The notes: generated by a model from the letters alone, not told the origin. A DNA stretch of 11,951 bases from DASVRZ01 sp038228695 (GCA_038228695.1 JBBRPA010000074.1:1-11951), one strand, 5' to 3'; positions 1 through 7,087 are shown, counted from the first letter of the stretch. Made by a program: numbers and translations.

Positions 1-119
1 CCCAACTCAAAAACTTCATTCGGAGTGAAGTCCATCGGATGCCAAGCAAGGGCAAAACCATCAACTAACAACGGTGGAGAACGCCACCACCGATCACCAA
101 CAAGATAGGAAAAAACCAT
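1..119 (-). CDS. Possible partial ORF running off the left edge
   Basis: A minus-strand frame is open from an ATG at 119 to the window edge, about 39 codons, beginning MVFSYLVGDRWWRSPPLL and continuing with LAWHPMDFTPNEVFEL. The composition (Trp/Phe/Pro rich, no low-complexity run) looks protein-like, but I do not recognise the family. In-frame GTG and TTG codons lie just upstream (GTG at 128), and the frame is closed by a TAG further up near 185. There is no clear ribosome binding site. It lies on the same strand as the sugar operon but about 440 bases beyond its end, so it would be a separate unit. It could be chance. Confidence 0.3.
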   Translation of the reverse strand, partial: MVFSYLVGDRWWRSPPLLVDGFALAWHPMDFTPNEVFEL

Positions 120-253
120 TATGAGCACATTCGCTCTACCTACCAACGCTGCCGAATTTTCATATAAATAGCGCTTCCGATTTTCCTAACAGAACACGCT
201 TGCGGTATCTCTGTCCGTTGGCCTTAACTTACGCACCCTCATTTCACGCATGA

Positions 254-510
254 AAAATAACTCTTGAAGGCAATAACTTTCTCTGGGATGGCCAGCCCTT
301 TCAAATTCTGGGCGGTGCCATTCATTACTTCCGGTCCTTCCCGAATCTTGGGAGGACCGCCTTCGCAAACTTCGCGCCTGCGGACTAAATACGGTCGAAA
401 CCTATGTTCCGTTGAGCCCACGAGCCTGAACCGGGAAAGTTCGATTCTGCCGATGTTAGTGTTATATCCTTTCGTTCAGAAATATCTGAACAAAGGAATA
501 CATTTGAGCG
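254..510 (+). pseudogene. Decayed N-terminus of a GH35 beta-galactosidase
   Basis: No single frame is long, but stitching frames recovers the N-terminal region of a family 35 glycoside hydrolase. Frame at 254-334 reads KITLEGNNFLWDGQPF then QILGGAIHYFR. After a missing base at about 334 (CGGTC where CGGGTC is expected), the frame starting at 334 reads VLPESWEDRLRKL then RACGLNTVETYVP to 411. After a loss of about two bases (the expected WNL is gone), the frame at 419 reads HEPEPGKFD. A further shift gives a VQKYLNKGIHL-like stretch to about 510. These match the GH35 start, whose usual form is DGKPF-(I/F)-SG-(A/E)-HYFR through LNTVETYVPWN-HEP-PG-FDF. GH35 enzymes are normally 600 residues or more, so nearly all of the gene is missing. 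With at least three frame breaks it is dead. It may be a relic of the glycan-release step that once fed the neighbouring sugar operon. Confidence 0.75.
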
Positions 511-537
511 GCGTAAAAGGATAGACCCCAGAAAATC

Positions 538-552
538 CAGCTCCGGGAACTG
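538..552 (-). terminator. Possible weak terminator hairpin after the sugar operon
   Basis: Six bases after the stop codon of the last operon gene, the minus strand reads CAGTTC-CCG-GAGCTG. This can fold into a six-pair stem (one G-T pair) with a three-base loop, followed by GATTTTCT. The U-tract is poor. It would fit transcription end between the converging operon and the GH35 relic, but the evidence is slight. Confidence 0.3.
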
Positions 553-557
553 TTCTG

Positions 558-1385
558 TTATAATTGGTAAGCCATCTCCGCGGTTTTGCCGAAGAGCCAG
601 TCTTGTTCGTCTGTTGAAAGATGCATTGAAAAATCCCTTACCGTATTCAACCATTGTGAATATTTGCCGGCCACTAGGCAAACGGGCCAGTCGGAGCCGA
701 ACATTGTGCGATTGGCACCGAATGCCTCGAGCACGCAATCCGCGTAGGGACGCAGTTGCTCAGGTGTCCAGAGTTCCCAATCCGCCTCCGTTACCATTCC
801 GGAGAGCTTGCAATAAACGTTAGGGCGTTGGGCTAGCTCGTAAATGTTTCGTTTCCACGGCTGTAAAACGCCATTCTTAATCCGGGGTTTTGCCACATGA
901 TCCAGAACAAATATCTGATCTGGATGACGGTCCACCAATTTTATCGCCTGTAATAATTGACGTTCATAAATCAGAACATCGTAAACCAAGCCATGATTCT
1001 TAAGTGCGCTGATTCCTCGATTGAAGTCGTCGCGCAGCATGTAGTCATCGTCTGGTTCACCTTGTAAGACATGGCGGACGGCCTTGAGTTTTTGGTTTGC
1101 AGCAAACTTTTCCAAGTCGGCTTGAACGGAGTTGGAGATCAAGGGCAGCCAGCCCACCACCCCTCGGATAAAGTCGTTTACCTCCGCCATCTCCAGCAAC
1201 CATCTGGTTTCTTCCACGCATTGCCTGGCTTGCACAGAAACCACCCCCTCAATCCCAACGGCTTTTATTTCTTCGAAAAGATCAGCTGGCAGAAAATCGC
1301 GGCGGATAGTTTCCATTTCCGGGGAAATCCAGTCATATTCGGCAGGATCATATTTCCAAAAATGATGATGAGCATCGATTTTCAT
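558..1385 (-). CDS. Amidohydrolase of the L-fucono/L-galactono-lactonase type
   Basis: This 275-residue protein belongs to the metal-dependent amidohydrolase family that includes L-fuconolactonase (COG3618 type, TIM barrel, cytoplasmic). The N-terminal metal motif DAHHHFW has His at 6 and 8. The mid-protein signature AVRHVLQGEPDDDY (residues 102-115) is typical of sugar-lactone lactonases. LDHVAKP (161-167) carries a conserved His, KLSG is at 193-196, and FGSDWPVC (229-236) supplies the late catalytic Asp 232. Length is normal for the family. It is the last of five tightly packed genes, five bases after the dehydrogenase gene. In this context it most likely opens L-galactono-lactone (or L-fucono-lactone) to the free aldonate, the step after the aldo/keto reductase. 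Family assignment is firm; the exact lactone is inferred from the neighbours. Confidence 0.9.
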   Translation of the reverse strand: MKIDAHHHFWKYDPAEYDWISPEMETIRRDFLPADLFEEIKAVGIEGVVSVQARQCVEETRWLLEMAEVNDFIRGVVGWLPLISNSVQADLEKFAANQKLKAVRHVLQGEPDDDYMLRDDFNRGISALKNHGLVYDVLIYERQLLQAIKLVDRHPDQIFVLDHVAKPRIKNGVLQPWKRNIYELAQRPNVYCKLSGMVTEADWELWTPEQLRPYADCVLEAFGANRTMFGSDWPVCLVAGKYSQWLNTVRDFSMHLSTDEQDWLFGKTAEMAYQL

Positions 1386-1390
1386 CTTCG

Positions 1391-2413
1391 CTAGATGACA
1401 TCGATCATTGCCTTGATGACTCCAGTTTCAGGCTGGGTCCAGGAGGGAAATTGTTCCACGGTATCGCAAAATGGGGCGCGATGCGTAATCCACGGGTCTG
1501 TGTTAATAGCTCCAGCTTCCACCAAACGAATAATGTTGATGAAATCTTCCGGTCGCGCGTTTCGGCTGCCCATGAGTGTGAGTTCACGGCGATGAAAATT
1601 CGGGTCATTGAATGTTACGTCACCTTGAAAAAGACCGACGAAAATCAACCGTCCACCATGCGCGGGAAAATCGAACGAGCCCATCATCGACTTTGGATTA
1701 CCGGTCGCGTCGAAGACCACGGTGGGAAGGTCGCCTGTAGTGATGTGTTGTAAAGCTTCCAGCACGTTTTCATCCGAGCCATTGATGACGTGGGGAATCC
1801 CCAGTTGTTTCTGGCAAAATTCCAAACGCGTTTTATTGACGTCCAAAACAATAACCTGCGCGCCTTTCTCCATCGCGAATTGCATGACAGCCAGACCAAT
1901 GGGACCCGCGCCGATCACCAGAACGAATTCGCCGCTTTGCAAGGTGGCGCGTTCGACAGCGTGGGCACCAATTCCAAGTGTTTCCACGAGTGCGAGTTGA
2001 TCGAAATTCAGCTTGCAAGAAGGATGTAACTTGCGCGCAGGAAGAAGGAATAGCTCGCGCATGCCTCCATCGGTATGAACTCCCAAGACGCTCATATTAA
2101 CGCAGCAATTAGTTTTTCCGCGACGGCACGCAATGCATTTTTGACAGTTTATGTAAGGCTCGACGGAGCAATGATCGCCGATCTGCACGTTGCGGACGTC
2201 CTGCCCAACGGCGATTACTTCCACGCCAAGTTCGTGGCCTAACACACGAGGATAGCTGAAAAACGGCTGCTTGCCGGCAAACGCATGGAGGTCCGTCCCG
2301 CATACGCCAACGCGATGCACGCGGACGAGTGCCTCGTCAGGTTGTGGGGTGGAAGGCGCCTCTGTTGTGGTCAACAAAAAGTGACCGGGTTTTTCAAGGG
2401 ATAGGGTTTTCAA
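1391..2413 (-). CDS. lgoD: Zinc-dependent L-galactonate 5-dehydrogenase, LgoD (YjjN) type
   Basis: A 340-residue medium-chain zinc alcohol dehydrogenase. Catalytic zinc ligands are C38 (in GVCGTD), H60-E61 (LGHE) and E144; the structural zinc site is C90, C93, C96 and C104. The nucleotide fold is GAGPIG (168-173), and D191 after the second strand points to NAD rather than NADP. It resembles E. coli YjjN/LgoD in stretches that ordinary alcohol dehydrogenases lack: QPFFSYPRVLGHE, TNCC followed by SVLGVHTDGG, FVGLFQGDVTFNDPNFHRRE, and MGSRNARPEDF. LgoD oxidises L-galactonate to D-tagaturonate, exactly what is needed between the lactonase and the UxaE-family epimerase encoded in the same operon. 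It lies three bases after the mutarotase gene. I recognised the similarity from memory rather than by alignment; a related polyol or threonine dehydrogenase specificity is the main alternative. Confidence 0.85.
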   Translation of the reverse strand: MKTLSLEKPGHFLLTTTEAPSTPQPDEALVRVHRVGVCGTDLHAFAGKQPFFSYPRVLGHELGVEVIAVGQDVRNVQIGDHCSVEPYINCQKCIACRRGKTNCCVNMSVLGVHTDGGMRELFLLPARKLHPSCKLNFDQLALVETLGIGAHAVERATLQSGEFVLVIGAGPIGLAVMQFAMEKGAQVIVLDVNKTRLEFCQKQLGIPHVINGSDENVLEALQHITTGDLPTVVFDATGNPKSMMGSFDFPAHGGRLIFVGLFQGDVTFNDPNFHRRELTLMGSRNARPEDFINIIRLVEAGAINTDPWITHRAPFCDTVEQFPSWTQPETGVIKAMIDVI

Positions 2414-2416
2414 TTA

Positions 2417-2809
2417 CTAAGCAGAAACGAGAACCATGTTTGCGTATTGAGTGGTGTCCCCGGTTCGGATCAGACCAATGGCCAGGGGCACGCGTGGCTT
2501 GAAGCGATTCTCATGTGATTCGTAACTAACTTCGATCCCAGTCAGCGCGGATGCATAGGCCTCCCGAATTTGCAAAGTGTTGTTAGCTAGAAATTCTTCT
2601 GCCATGTAAGCCTTGCCGATTACAAAATTGGCGCGGATTGCGGCCAGCACCTGTAGGACAGTGGGCACGTCGTCAATGAGTGACAAATCCACCGTTTCAA
2701 TTTGCGGCCAGAAGGGAAAGCCCCGATCGCTGATGACCAAAGCATTAGTGTGACGCACGCGTGCCAGCAAGGAGAGGATCTGCGGATTGAGAATGCCAGA
2801 TGTGATCAT
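2417..2809 (-). CDS. RbsD/FucU-family sugar mutarotase
   Basis: A 130-residue protein of the RbsD/FucU family, which interconverts sugar anomers (FucU) or pyranose and furanose forms (RbsD) and usually forms rings of subunits in the cytoplasm. Visible family marks: the N-terminal LARVRHTNALVISDRGFP with the conserved His 20 and Asp 28, a central MAEEF (69-73), and the C-terminal IRTGDTTQYANMVL with the YAN signature (122-124). The length is close to E. coli RbsD and FucU. It sits between the aldo/keto reductase (gap of two bases) and the zinc dehydrogenase (gap of three). The likely job is to supply the anomer used by the sugar 1-dehydrogenase, by analogy with FucU in L-fucose loci. L-galactose and L-fucose differ only at C6, so either could be the substrate. 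Whether it follows RbsD or FucU chemistry cannot be decided here. Confidence 0.88.
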   Translation of the reverse strand: MITSGILNPQILSLLARVRHTNALVISDRGFPFWPQIETVDLSLIDDVPTVLQVLAAIRANFVIGKAYMAEEFLANNTLQIREAYASALTGIEVSYESHENRFKPRVPLAIGLIRTGDTTQYANMVLVSA

Positions 2810-2811
2810 AG

Positions 2812-3747
2812 TTAGTTATTTTCGGGGCGACCTGAAATCCAGGTAAGATTATGCACTGGTGCCAGGATTTTCTGAACTCCGGCAAGAATTTCAAGATCCA
2901 ATGGCTCTTCAATTTCCCGGATGTTTTGCAACATTCTCCGTGGATTTGCGGTGCCGACAATATTCGTTGGAATCTCAGGATTGGCCACGGAAAACTGCAG
3001 AGCGAGTTTGCCAATGTTAGTGCCATTTGCCCGGCAATAGGCAGCAGCTTCCGCAGCTTTTGCTTTCAATTCTGTCGGAGCAGGATGCCAGTCTGGAGGG
3101 CCTTCGTCGCTCAGAAGGCGCATCGCCAGCGGCGCAGAATTAAAAATTGCGATCCCTCGTTCCTTTAAAAAAGGCAGGAAATCCGCAAGAGCGGTATCGT
3201 TAAGGCAATAGTGGCAATAGGACTGAATTTGATCCACTTCGGTGTGTTCCAACACATAGCGCTGCAACCGGAGTGGCAGGGAAGAAATTCCCACGTAACG
3301 TACTTTGCCGGTCGCCTGCACTTTTTTGAGGGCCGGAATCGTTTCATTCACGATTTGCTCCATGTCGCCAAATTCCATATCGTGGACCTGAATAAAATCT
3401 ATGTGATTGACCCCCAACCGGGCAAGACTTTCGTCCACGCTACGGGTGACGCGTTTCGCGGAAAAATCAAAATCCTCTTGCTTAAATCCGTAGCGGGCAA
3501 CCTTGGTGGCGAGCAGGTATTTTTCTCGCGGAATTTCCCGCAGGGCCCTGCCCAAAACAGTTTCCGCCTTGGTAAGCCCATAGAAAGGCGCGGTATCGAT
3601 CAGATTGATCCCGTGATCAATGGCAACATGCACCGCGCGAATGCCCTCACTCTCATCAATCTCGCGAAATGCACCTCCTAACGAAGATCCTCCAAAAGCC
3701 AGGATGGACACATCAAGACCAGTTTTACCTAGTTTTCGATATTTCAT
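2812..3747 (-). CDS. Aldo/keto reductase, L-galactose (L-fucose) 1-dehydrogenase type
   Basis: A 311-residue aldo/keto reductase with an intact catalytic tetrad: D51 and Y56 (in DTAPFYG), K82 (in LLATKVARYG) and H122 (in IQVHDMEFG). It closely resembles the plant L-galactose dehydrogenase/D-threo-aldose 1-dehydrogenase branch: FDFSAKRVTRSVDESLARLG, HDMEFGD followed by QIVNETIPAL, SYCHYCLND, SAPLAMRLL followed by GPPDWHPA, and a C-terminal APVHNLTWISG. That branch oxidises L-galactose or L-fucose at C1 with NAD(P) to the lactone. It lies four bases after the epimerase gene and two bases before the mutarotase gene, so transcription is shared. The neighbours (LgoD-type dehydrogenase, UxaE-type epimerase) favour L-galactose over L-fucose as the physiological sugar. 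The branch assignment is strong; the substrate choice is inferred. Confidence 0.9.
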   Translation of the reverse strand: MKYRKLGKTGLDVSILAFGGSSLGGAFREIDESEGIRAVHVAIDHGINLIDTAPFYGLTKAETVLGRALREIPREKYLLATKVARYGFKQEDFDFSAKRVTRSVDESLARLGVNHIDFIQVHDMEFGDMEQIVNETIPALKKVQATGKVRYVGISSLPLRLQRYVLEHTEVDQIQSYCHYCLNDTALADFLPFLKERGIAIFNSAPLAMRLLSDEGPPDWHPAPTELKAKAAEAAAYCRANGTNIGKLALQFSVANPEIPTNIVGTANPRRMLQNIREIEEPLDLEILAGVQKILAPVHNLTWISGRPENN

Positions 3748-3751
3748 AGGG

Positions 3752-4996
3752 TTAGGAAAACAGAGGTTGAATATGACGTTCTAATAAATTGTTTGTAACA
3801 TTTCGTGCGATAATAACCTCATTGGCTTTGAGAGCGCTCGTATATCGCGTGCCCATTTCTGCGGCGATCTTGAATCCTACGTGAATCAATTGCCGGAAAT
3901 GACGATTGTAATCCTGGTGAGATGGAACATGCCGCAGTGAATCAACATATTTCTTCGAACTCCAGCTTTGCACATTGGAAGGTTCCGGCAGATGGTCTTT
4001 GTCTATGTCAATGACTGTGGCGTAAGGCCCGGTTAACTCATCGAACCTTGCATAAGCACCGGTGTAAATGTCCTTTGCTATTTGCAATGCTTCGCCCCCG
4101 GCCTCAGCCAGGCCGATAACTTCCTCCAGCCAGGTTGTGCCAGCCGTTTTCACGTGGAAGCCTGCGTCGTGATTTTTGACCAGCCGGTTGATGATGGGGT
4201 AAAGCGAAAATTTATCACTGCCCGAATGCACGCTCAGTTTAAGATTTGACGGCAACCCGAATTCCGCGATCGCAAACGTGATCACACTCAGATCTTCATC
4301 AAACTCTTTCTCGAACTGCACAAGATCGCCCACGTAATCCACGCCTTTGTTGAAACGACCGGTAAACTTCGGAGCAATCGTTTGTGCGGGTATTTTTTCC
4401 GCTGCGATCATTGCCAGAATGAAAAATAGTTCGACTGGGGTTTGAGGTGAATCTGTCTCATCGATGGAAATTTCAGTGATGAAATGTTGTGCTCCTTTTT
4501 TGTCAGTGATATGACGATAGATTCGTCCCGCTTCTTGAATCGCCAGTAGAAATTTATCGGCGGCGGCGCGGACCGTTTCCGAGGTGATTTTAAAAGACTC
4601 CTGAATACCGGGAATCGTTAGGAAGCCGGTATATTTTTCCATGCTCTCAACAAACGGAATGAGCATCTTTTCATCCGCGGCCCTGCCCGTGAAATCAGCC
4701 ACATCCACCGTGTAAAAATCGCTGGCATCAATGAAACGATCCACCGTTTTAAGACCGATGTGATCGGCATCAATATAGTAAGCGCCTTTCCAGCCCAGTG
4801 CCTTCACGGCAGCATCGCCCTCGGCGCGTAGATCGTCGGGATGGCTGTGGATAATAGTATGTTCCCGGTTGGACTTATTCCAGACTGGAGTTATCGAAAT
4901 TCCGCTTGCAGCGGCTTGCTGAAAAGCGTGCAACTGCGCACATCCTTGGTGAGCAAATCTGTCGCCGACACCCAAAGTGTATTTTTCTAATTTCAT
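3752..4996 (-). CDS. uxaE: Tagaturonate epimerase (UxaE) family protein
   Basis: A 414-residue protein with the signatures of the UxaE family, metal-dependent D-tagaturonate/D-fructuronate epimerases first known from Thermotoga. Motifs in order: YYIDADHIG (73-81), EISIDETDSPQTP (175-187), HSGSDKFSLYP (257-267), GFHVKTAGTTWLEE (279-292) and FRQLIHVG (367-374). As I recall it, the Thermotoga enzyme has about 480 residues; this one aligns from about residue 10 with its GTGDRLG-like segment (here GVGDRFAHQG), so it lacks the N-terminal extension. It is the first gene of the five-gene operon. It would convert the D-tagaturonate made by the LgoD-type enzyme to D-fructuronate. The ATG at 4996 has no purine-rich site in front of it but is the only sensible start. 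The paralogue's exact substrate (tagaturonate or a 6-deoxy analogue) is inferred. Confidence 0.87.
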   Translation of the reverse strand: MKLEKYTLGVGDRFAHQGCAQLHAFQQAAASGISITPVWNKSNREHTIIHSHPDDLRAEGDAAVKALGWKGAYYIDADHIGLKTVDRFIDASDFYTVDVADFTGRAADEKMLIPFVESMEKYTGFLTIPGIQESFKITSETVRAAADKFLLAIQEAGRIYRHITDKKGAQHFITEISIDETDSPQTPVELFFILAMIAAEKIPAQTIAPKFTGRFNKGVDYVGDLVQFEKEFDEDLSVITFAIAEFGLPSNLKLSVHSGSDKFSLYPIINRLVKNHDAGFHVKTAGTTWLEEVIGLAEAGGEALQIAKDIYTGAYARFDELTGPYATVIDIDKDHLPEPSNVQSWSSKKYVDSLRHVPSHQDYNRHFRQLIHVGFKIAAEMGTRYTSALKANEVIIARNVTNNLLERHIQPLFS

Positions 4997-5026
4997 ATGA
5001 TCGGGGAGCTAGCCTACGTTTGTAAG

Positions 5027-5049
5027 GCAATGGTATGTAATACTATTGC
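5027..5049. promoter_or_regulatory. Candidate operator for the L-galactose operon
   Basis: An imperfect inverted repeat, GCAATGGTAT - GTA - ATACTATTGC, has 9 of 10 arm positions matching. It lies 31-53 bases upstream of the first operon codon (4996), where a promoter or operator is expected. The inner GGTAT/ATAC half-sites resemble operators of GntR-family hexuronate regulators (UxuR/ExuR type, roughly TTGGTATACCAA), but the spacing here is wider, so this link is only suggestive. No regulator gene is present in the window. Confidence 0.5.
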
Positions 5050-5300
5050 GTTCCAGAAATCAAAGCGAAATGCTCTTTTTTGCCCTGAGCTTGGGCAAGA
5101 TCCGCCTTGCAACTAATTCCCGCGCTCGATGGTGGCAGAGGCAAGAGTCATCGCCTGTCATTTACTCGGGGCCACGCACCAGAGAACAGAAATTTTTCCG
5201 AGTCTCCGTGAATGAGGCATCAATATTATCGTGCTATCCTGGTTCGGAGGATGTCTCGTGTTGCCCGACCTTCATGCTCAATGTATCTCAAGCAAACTTT
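5050..5300. other. Intergenic stretch between divergent genes, no gene seen
   Basis: This stretch lies between the operon operator and the start of the plus-strand aldo/keto reductase remnant. The plus-strand frame from 5046 is open through it in phase with the ATG at 5301, but its translation is Arg/Ser rich and matches nothing, while the family N-terminus (KFRLFGNTG) starts exactly at 5301. I see no RNA gene and no convincing -35/-10 pair. Confidence 0.5.
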
Positions 5301-6281
5301 ATGAAATTTAGACTTTTTGGGAACACAGGTTTTCGATGCTCGGAGATCGGGCTGGGTTGCTGGCAAATCGGGGGAGGAGACTGGGGTGTGATGGACGAAA
5401 GCCAAGCATTGAAGATGCTTTCGACCGCCACGGAAAACGGCGTCAGTTTTTTCGACACGGCGGATGTCTATGGCGGGGGGCAGCGAGGAGTTGATCGGGC
5501 GGTTTCTCAAAGACCCCACCGAACGCATTTTCGTCGCGACGAAACTCGGGCGGGCCGGAGGGCTTTACCCGGATAACTACTCCGAGGCCGGGCTTCGATT
5601 GGCGACGGAGTCCTCGCTGAAGAAGTTGGGGGTGGAAACTCTCGACCTCACGCAGTTGTACTATGTTCCAGGGGACGTGCTGGGGAAGGGCGAGGTATTT
5701 GAGTGGCTGCGGAAGTTGAAGCAGGAAGGCAAGATCCGCGCATTCGGGGCCAGCGTCGAGTCTGTGGAAGAGGCCGAGATTTGTCTCGGGCAGGAGGGGT
5801 TGACCTCACTCCAGGTCATTTTTAATATTTTTTGCCTGAAGCCTGCGGCCAGCCTGCTGCCAGCCGCCCAAGCCCTCGGGGTGGCATCATCGTCCGGCTC
5901 CCGCTCGCCAGTGGTCTTCTTGGGGGGCGGATGAATCGCGCGACGCAGTTTGAGGAAAGCGACCATCGCCATTACAACCGTGATGGCGCGGGGTTCAATG
6001 TGGGTGAGACTTTTGCTGGTCTGGGTTTTGAAACCGGGGTCGGCCTTGCCGAAGCGTTGAGTCCGCTCATCCCACCGGGAATCACCATGGCGGAGGTCGC
6101 GCAACGCTGGATTCTCGATCACCCGGCGGTTTCGACCGTCATCACGGGGGCAAGCAAAGACTCGCAGGTGAGCGCGAACGCAGCGGTGTCCGGGCTCGAC
6201 TCGCTTCCGGCAGAACTTCACGAGAAGCTCGCTTCGTTTTACCGCGCGAACGTGTCCGCCAAGATTCGCGGACCTTATTAA
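5301..6281 (+). pseudogene. Aldo/keto reductase with two frameshifts and a lost catalytic His
   Basis: The stitched product of about 326 residues is a full-length aldo/keto reductase, but the frame breaks twice. Frame one (ATG 5301) reads KFRLFGNTGFRCSEIGLGCW through FFDTADVYGG. A six-G run at about 5475-5480 has one G too many; dropping it restores YGGGSEELIGRFL. Frame two runs to about 5880, reading QALGV then nonsense. Adding one G near 5883 restores GVGIIVRLPLASGLLGG and the frame to the stop at 6281, ending in ISTVITGA-like VSTVITGASKDSQ and KIRGPY. Asp and Tyr (FFDTADVYG) and Lys (VATKLG) of the tetrad remain, but the expected QLHCVP reads QLYYVP, so the catalytic His is Tyr; both codon changes look like single transitions. 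It was probably a sugar dehydrogenase or oxidoreductase co-transcribed with the isomerase that follows 28 bases later. The frameshifts alone could be sequencing errors in G runs; the His loss argues for real decay. Confidence 0.85.
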
Positions 6282-6309
6282 CCGAGTTCGCCGCCTCCCC
6301 CCCGACTTG

Positions 6310-6537
6310 ATGGAACACGATCATCCCGACGCCCTTGCCCCGCTCGAGTTGGGGCTCAGCACTTTTACTTACGGCTGGACCGTGGGTGCTGGCGCCATGG
6401 ATGTGCGGGTGCTGGTTGCCAAAGCGGGGGAATTCGGGCTTCGCCGAGTGCAATTTGGCGACAACCTGGCTGCGGAAAAATTCTCAGATGAGGACTGGGA
6501 TTTCCTGCGCTCCTGTGGAGTGACGGTGGAGCTCGGT
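6310..6537 (+). pseudogene. Truncated sugar phosphate isomerase/epimerase (N-terminal part)
   Basis: An ATG at 6310 (preceded by an in-frame TTG at 6307) begins about 76 codons that look like the first strands of a xylose isomerase-like TIM-barrel sugar isomerase/epimerase: LELGLSTFTYGW, then VLVAKAGEFGLRRVQFGDNL, then DFLRSCGVTVELG. The family is usually about 270-300 residues. Similarity stops at about 6537, in the codons after VELG, where an Arg/Ser/Ala-rich translation continues to a stop at 6660 with no family character. The break coincides with the start of the TIR-protein frame. The gene would have followed the aldo/keto reductase in one operon (28-base gap). Start, frame and N-terminal match are clear; the break position is accurate only to a few bases. 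Confidence 0.7.
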
Positions 6538-6610
6538 GCGTTCCGCAGTTCGCGTCGAACCTGTTCCGCCTGGGCCTTTGCCGACGATTCGAGAACAGCC
6601 GCTGGCATCA

Positions 6611-7087
6611 ATGCCTTCCTTGGTGCGACACCCGGAAGAAACGCCGGGATTGCCTACTGAGCCAGCAGCACGTGATTTTGACGTGTTCATCTCCCACGTA
6701 TCAGAGGACAAGGATGAGGTTGTCCGCCCTCTCGCCGAGGCGCTACGGCAAGGCGGCTTGGAGGTCTGGTTTGATGAGTTTGAACTGCGGATTGGAGATA
6801 GCCTCCGCCGCAAGATTGATTCTGGACTTGCCCGCAGCCGCTTTGGCGTCGTGGTGTTGTCGCAGGCATTCTTAGGTAAAGGCTGGACGAACTACGAGTT
6901 GGACGGGTTGGTAACGCGCGCCGTTTCCGGCGAGCAAGTTCTGCTTCCGATTTGGCACAACATCACGAAGAAGGAAGTCATCCAATACAGTCCTTCGCTC
7001 GCCGATAAGCTGGCTCGCAGCACTGCGACGCACACGGTCGAGGAAATCGCGGCAGAAATCATTGGGGTAATCAAAGGGACACCGTGA
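6611..7087 (+). CDS. TIR-domain protein (putative NADase or signalling domain)
   Basis: From the ATG at 6611 the protein is 158 residues, almost entirely one TIR domain. After a Pro/Glu-rich lead come FDVFISHVSEDKDE (23-36), EVWFDEFELRIGDSLRRKI (51-69), GVVVLSQAFL (79-88) and GWTNYELDG (91-99). Glu 96, in the W-x-x-x-E motif, is at the place of the catalytic Glu of NAD-cleaving TIR domains. The domain ends with IIGVIKG and a stop at 7085-7087. The frame is open upstream to a GTG at 6536, exactly where the isomerase homology stops, so a longer N-terminal domain may have been cut away; homologues near type I restriction genes are often longer, as I recall. The stop overlaps the first codon of the HsdS remnant. 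The TIR domain itself shows no break and could be functional, but no cognate partner is intact here. Confidence 0.85.
   Translation: MPSLVRHPEETPGLPTEPAARDFDVFISHVSEDKDEVVRPLAEALRQGGLEVWFDEFELRIGDSLRRKIDSGLARSRFGVVVLSQAFLGKGWTNYELDGLVTRAVSGEQVLLPIWHNITKKEVIQYSPSLADKLARSTATHTVEEIAAEIIGVIKGTP

Noticed and set aside
522..538. GACCCCAGAAAATCC similar to the IS end at 11817-11831
   Set aside because: Similarity covers only about a dozen bases with an extra base, and there is no transposase remnant nearby.
5046..5300. Upstream extension of the aldo/keto reductase frame
   Set aside because: The frame is open but the translation has no family character, and the aldo/keto reductase N-terminus begins exactly at the ATG of 5301.
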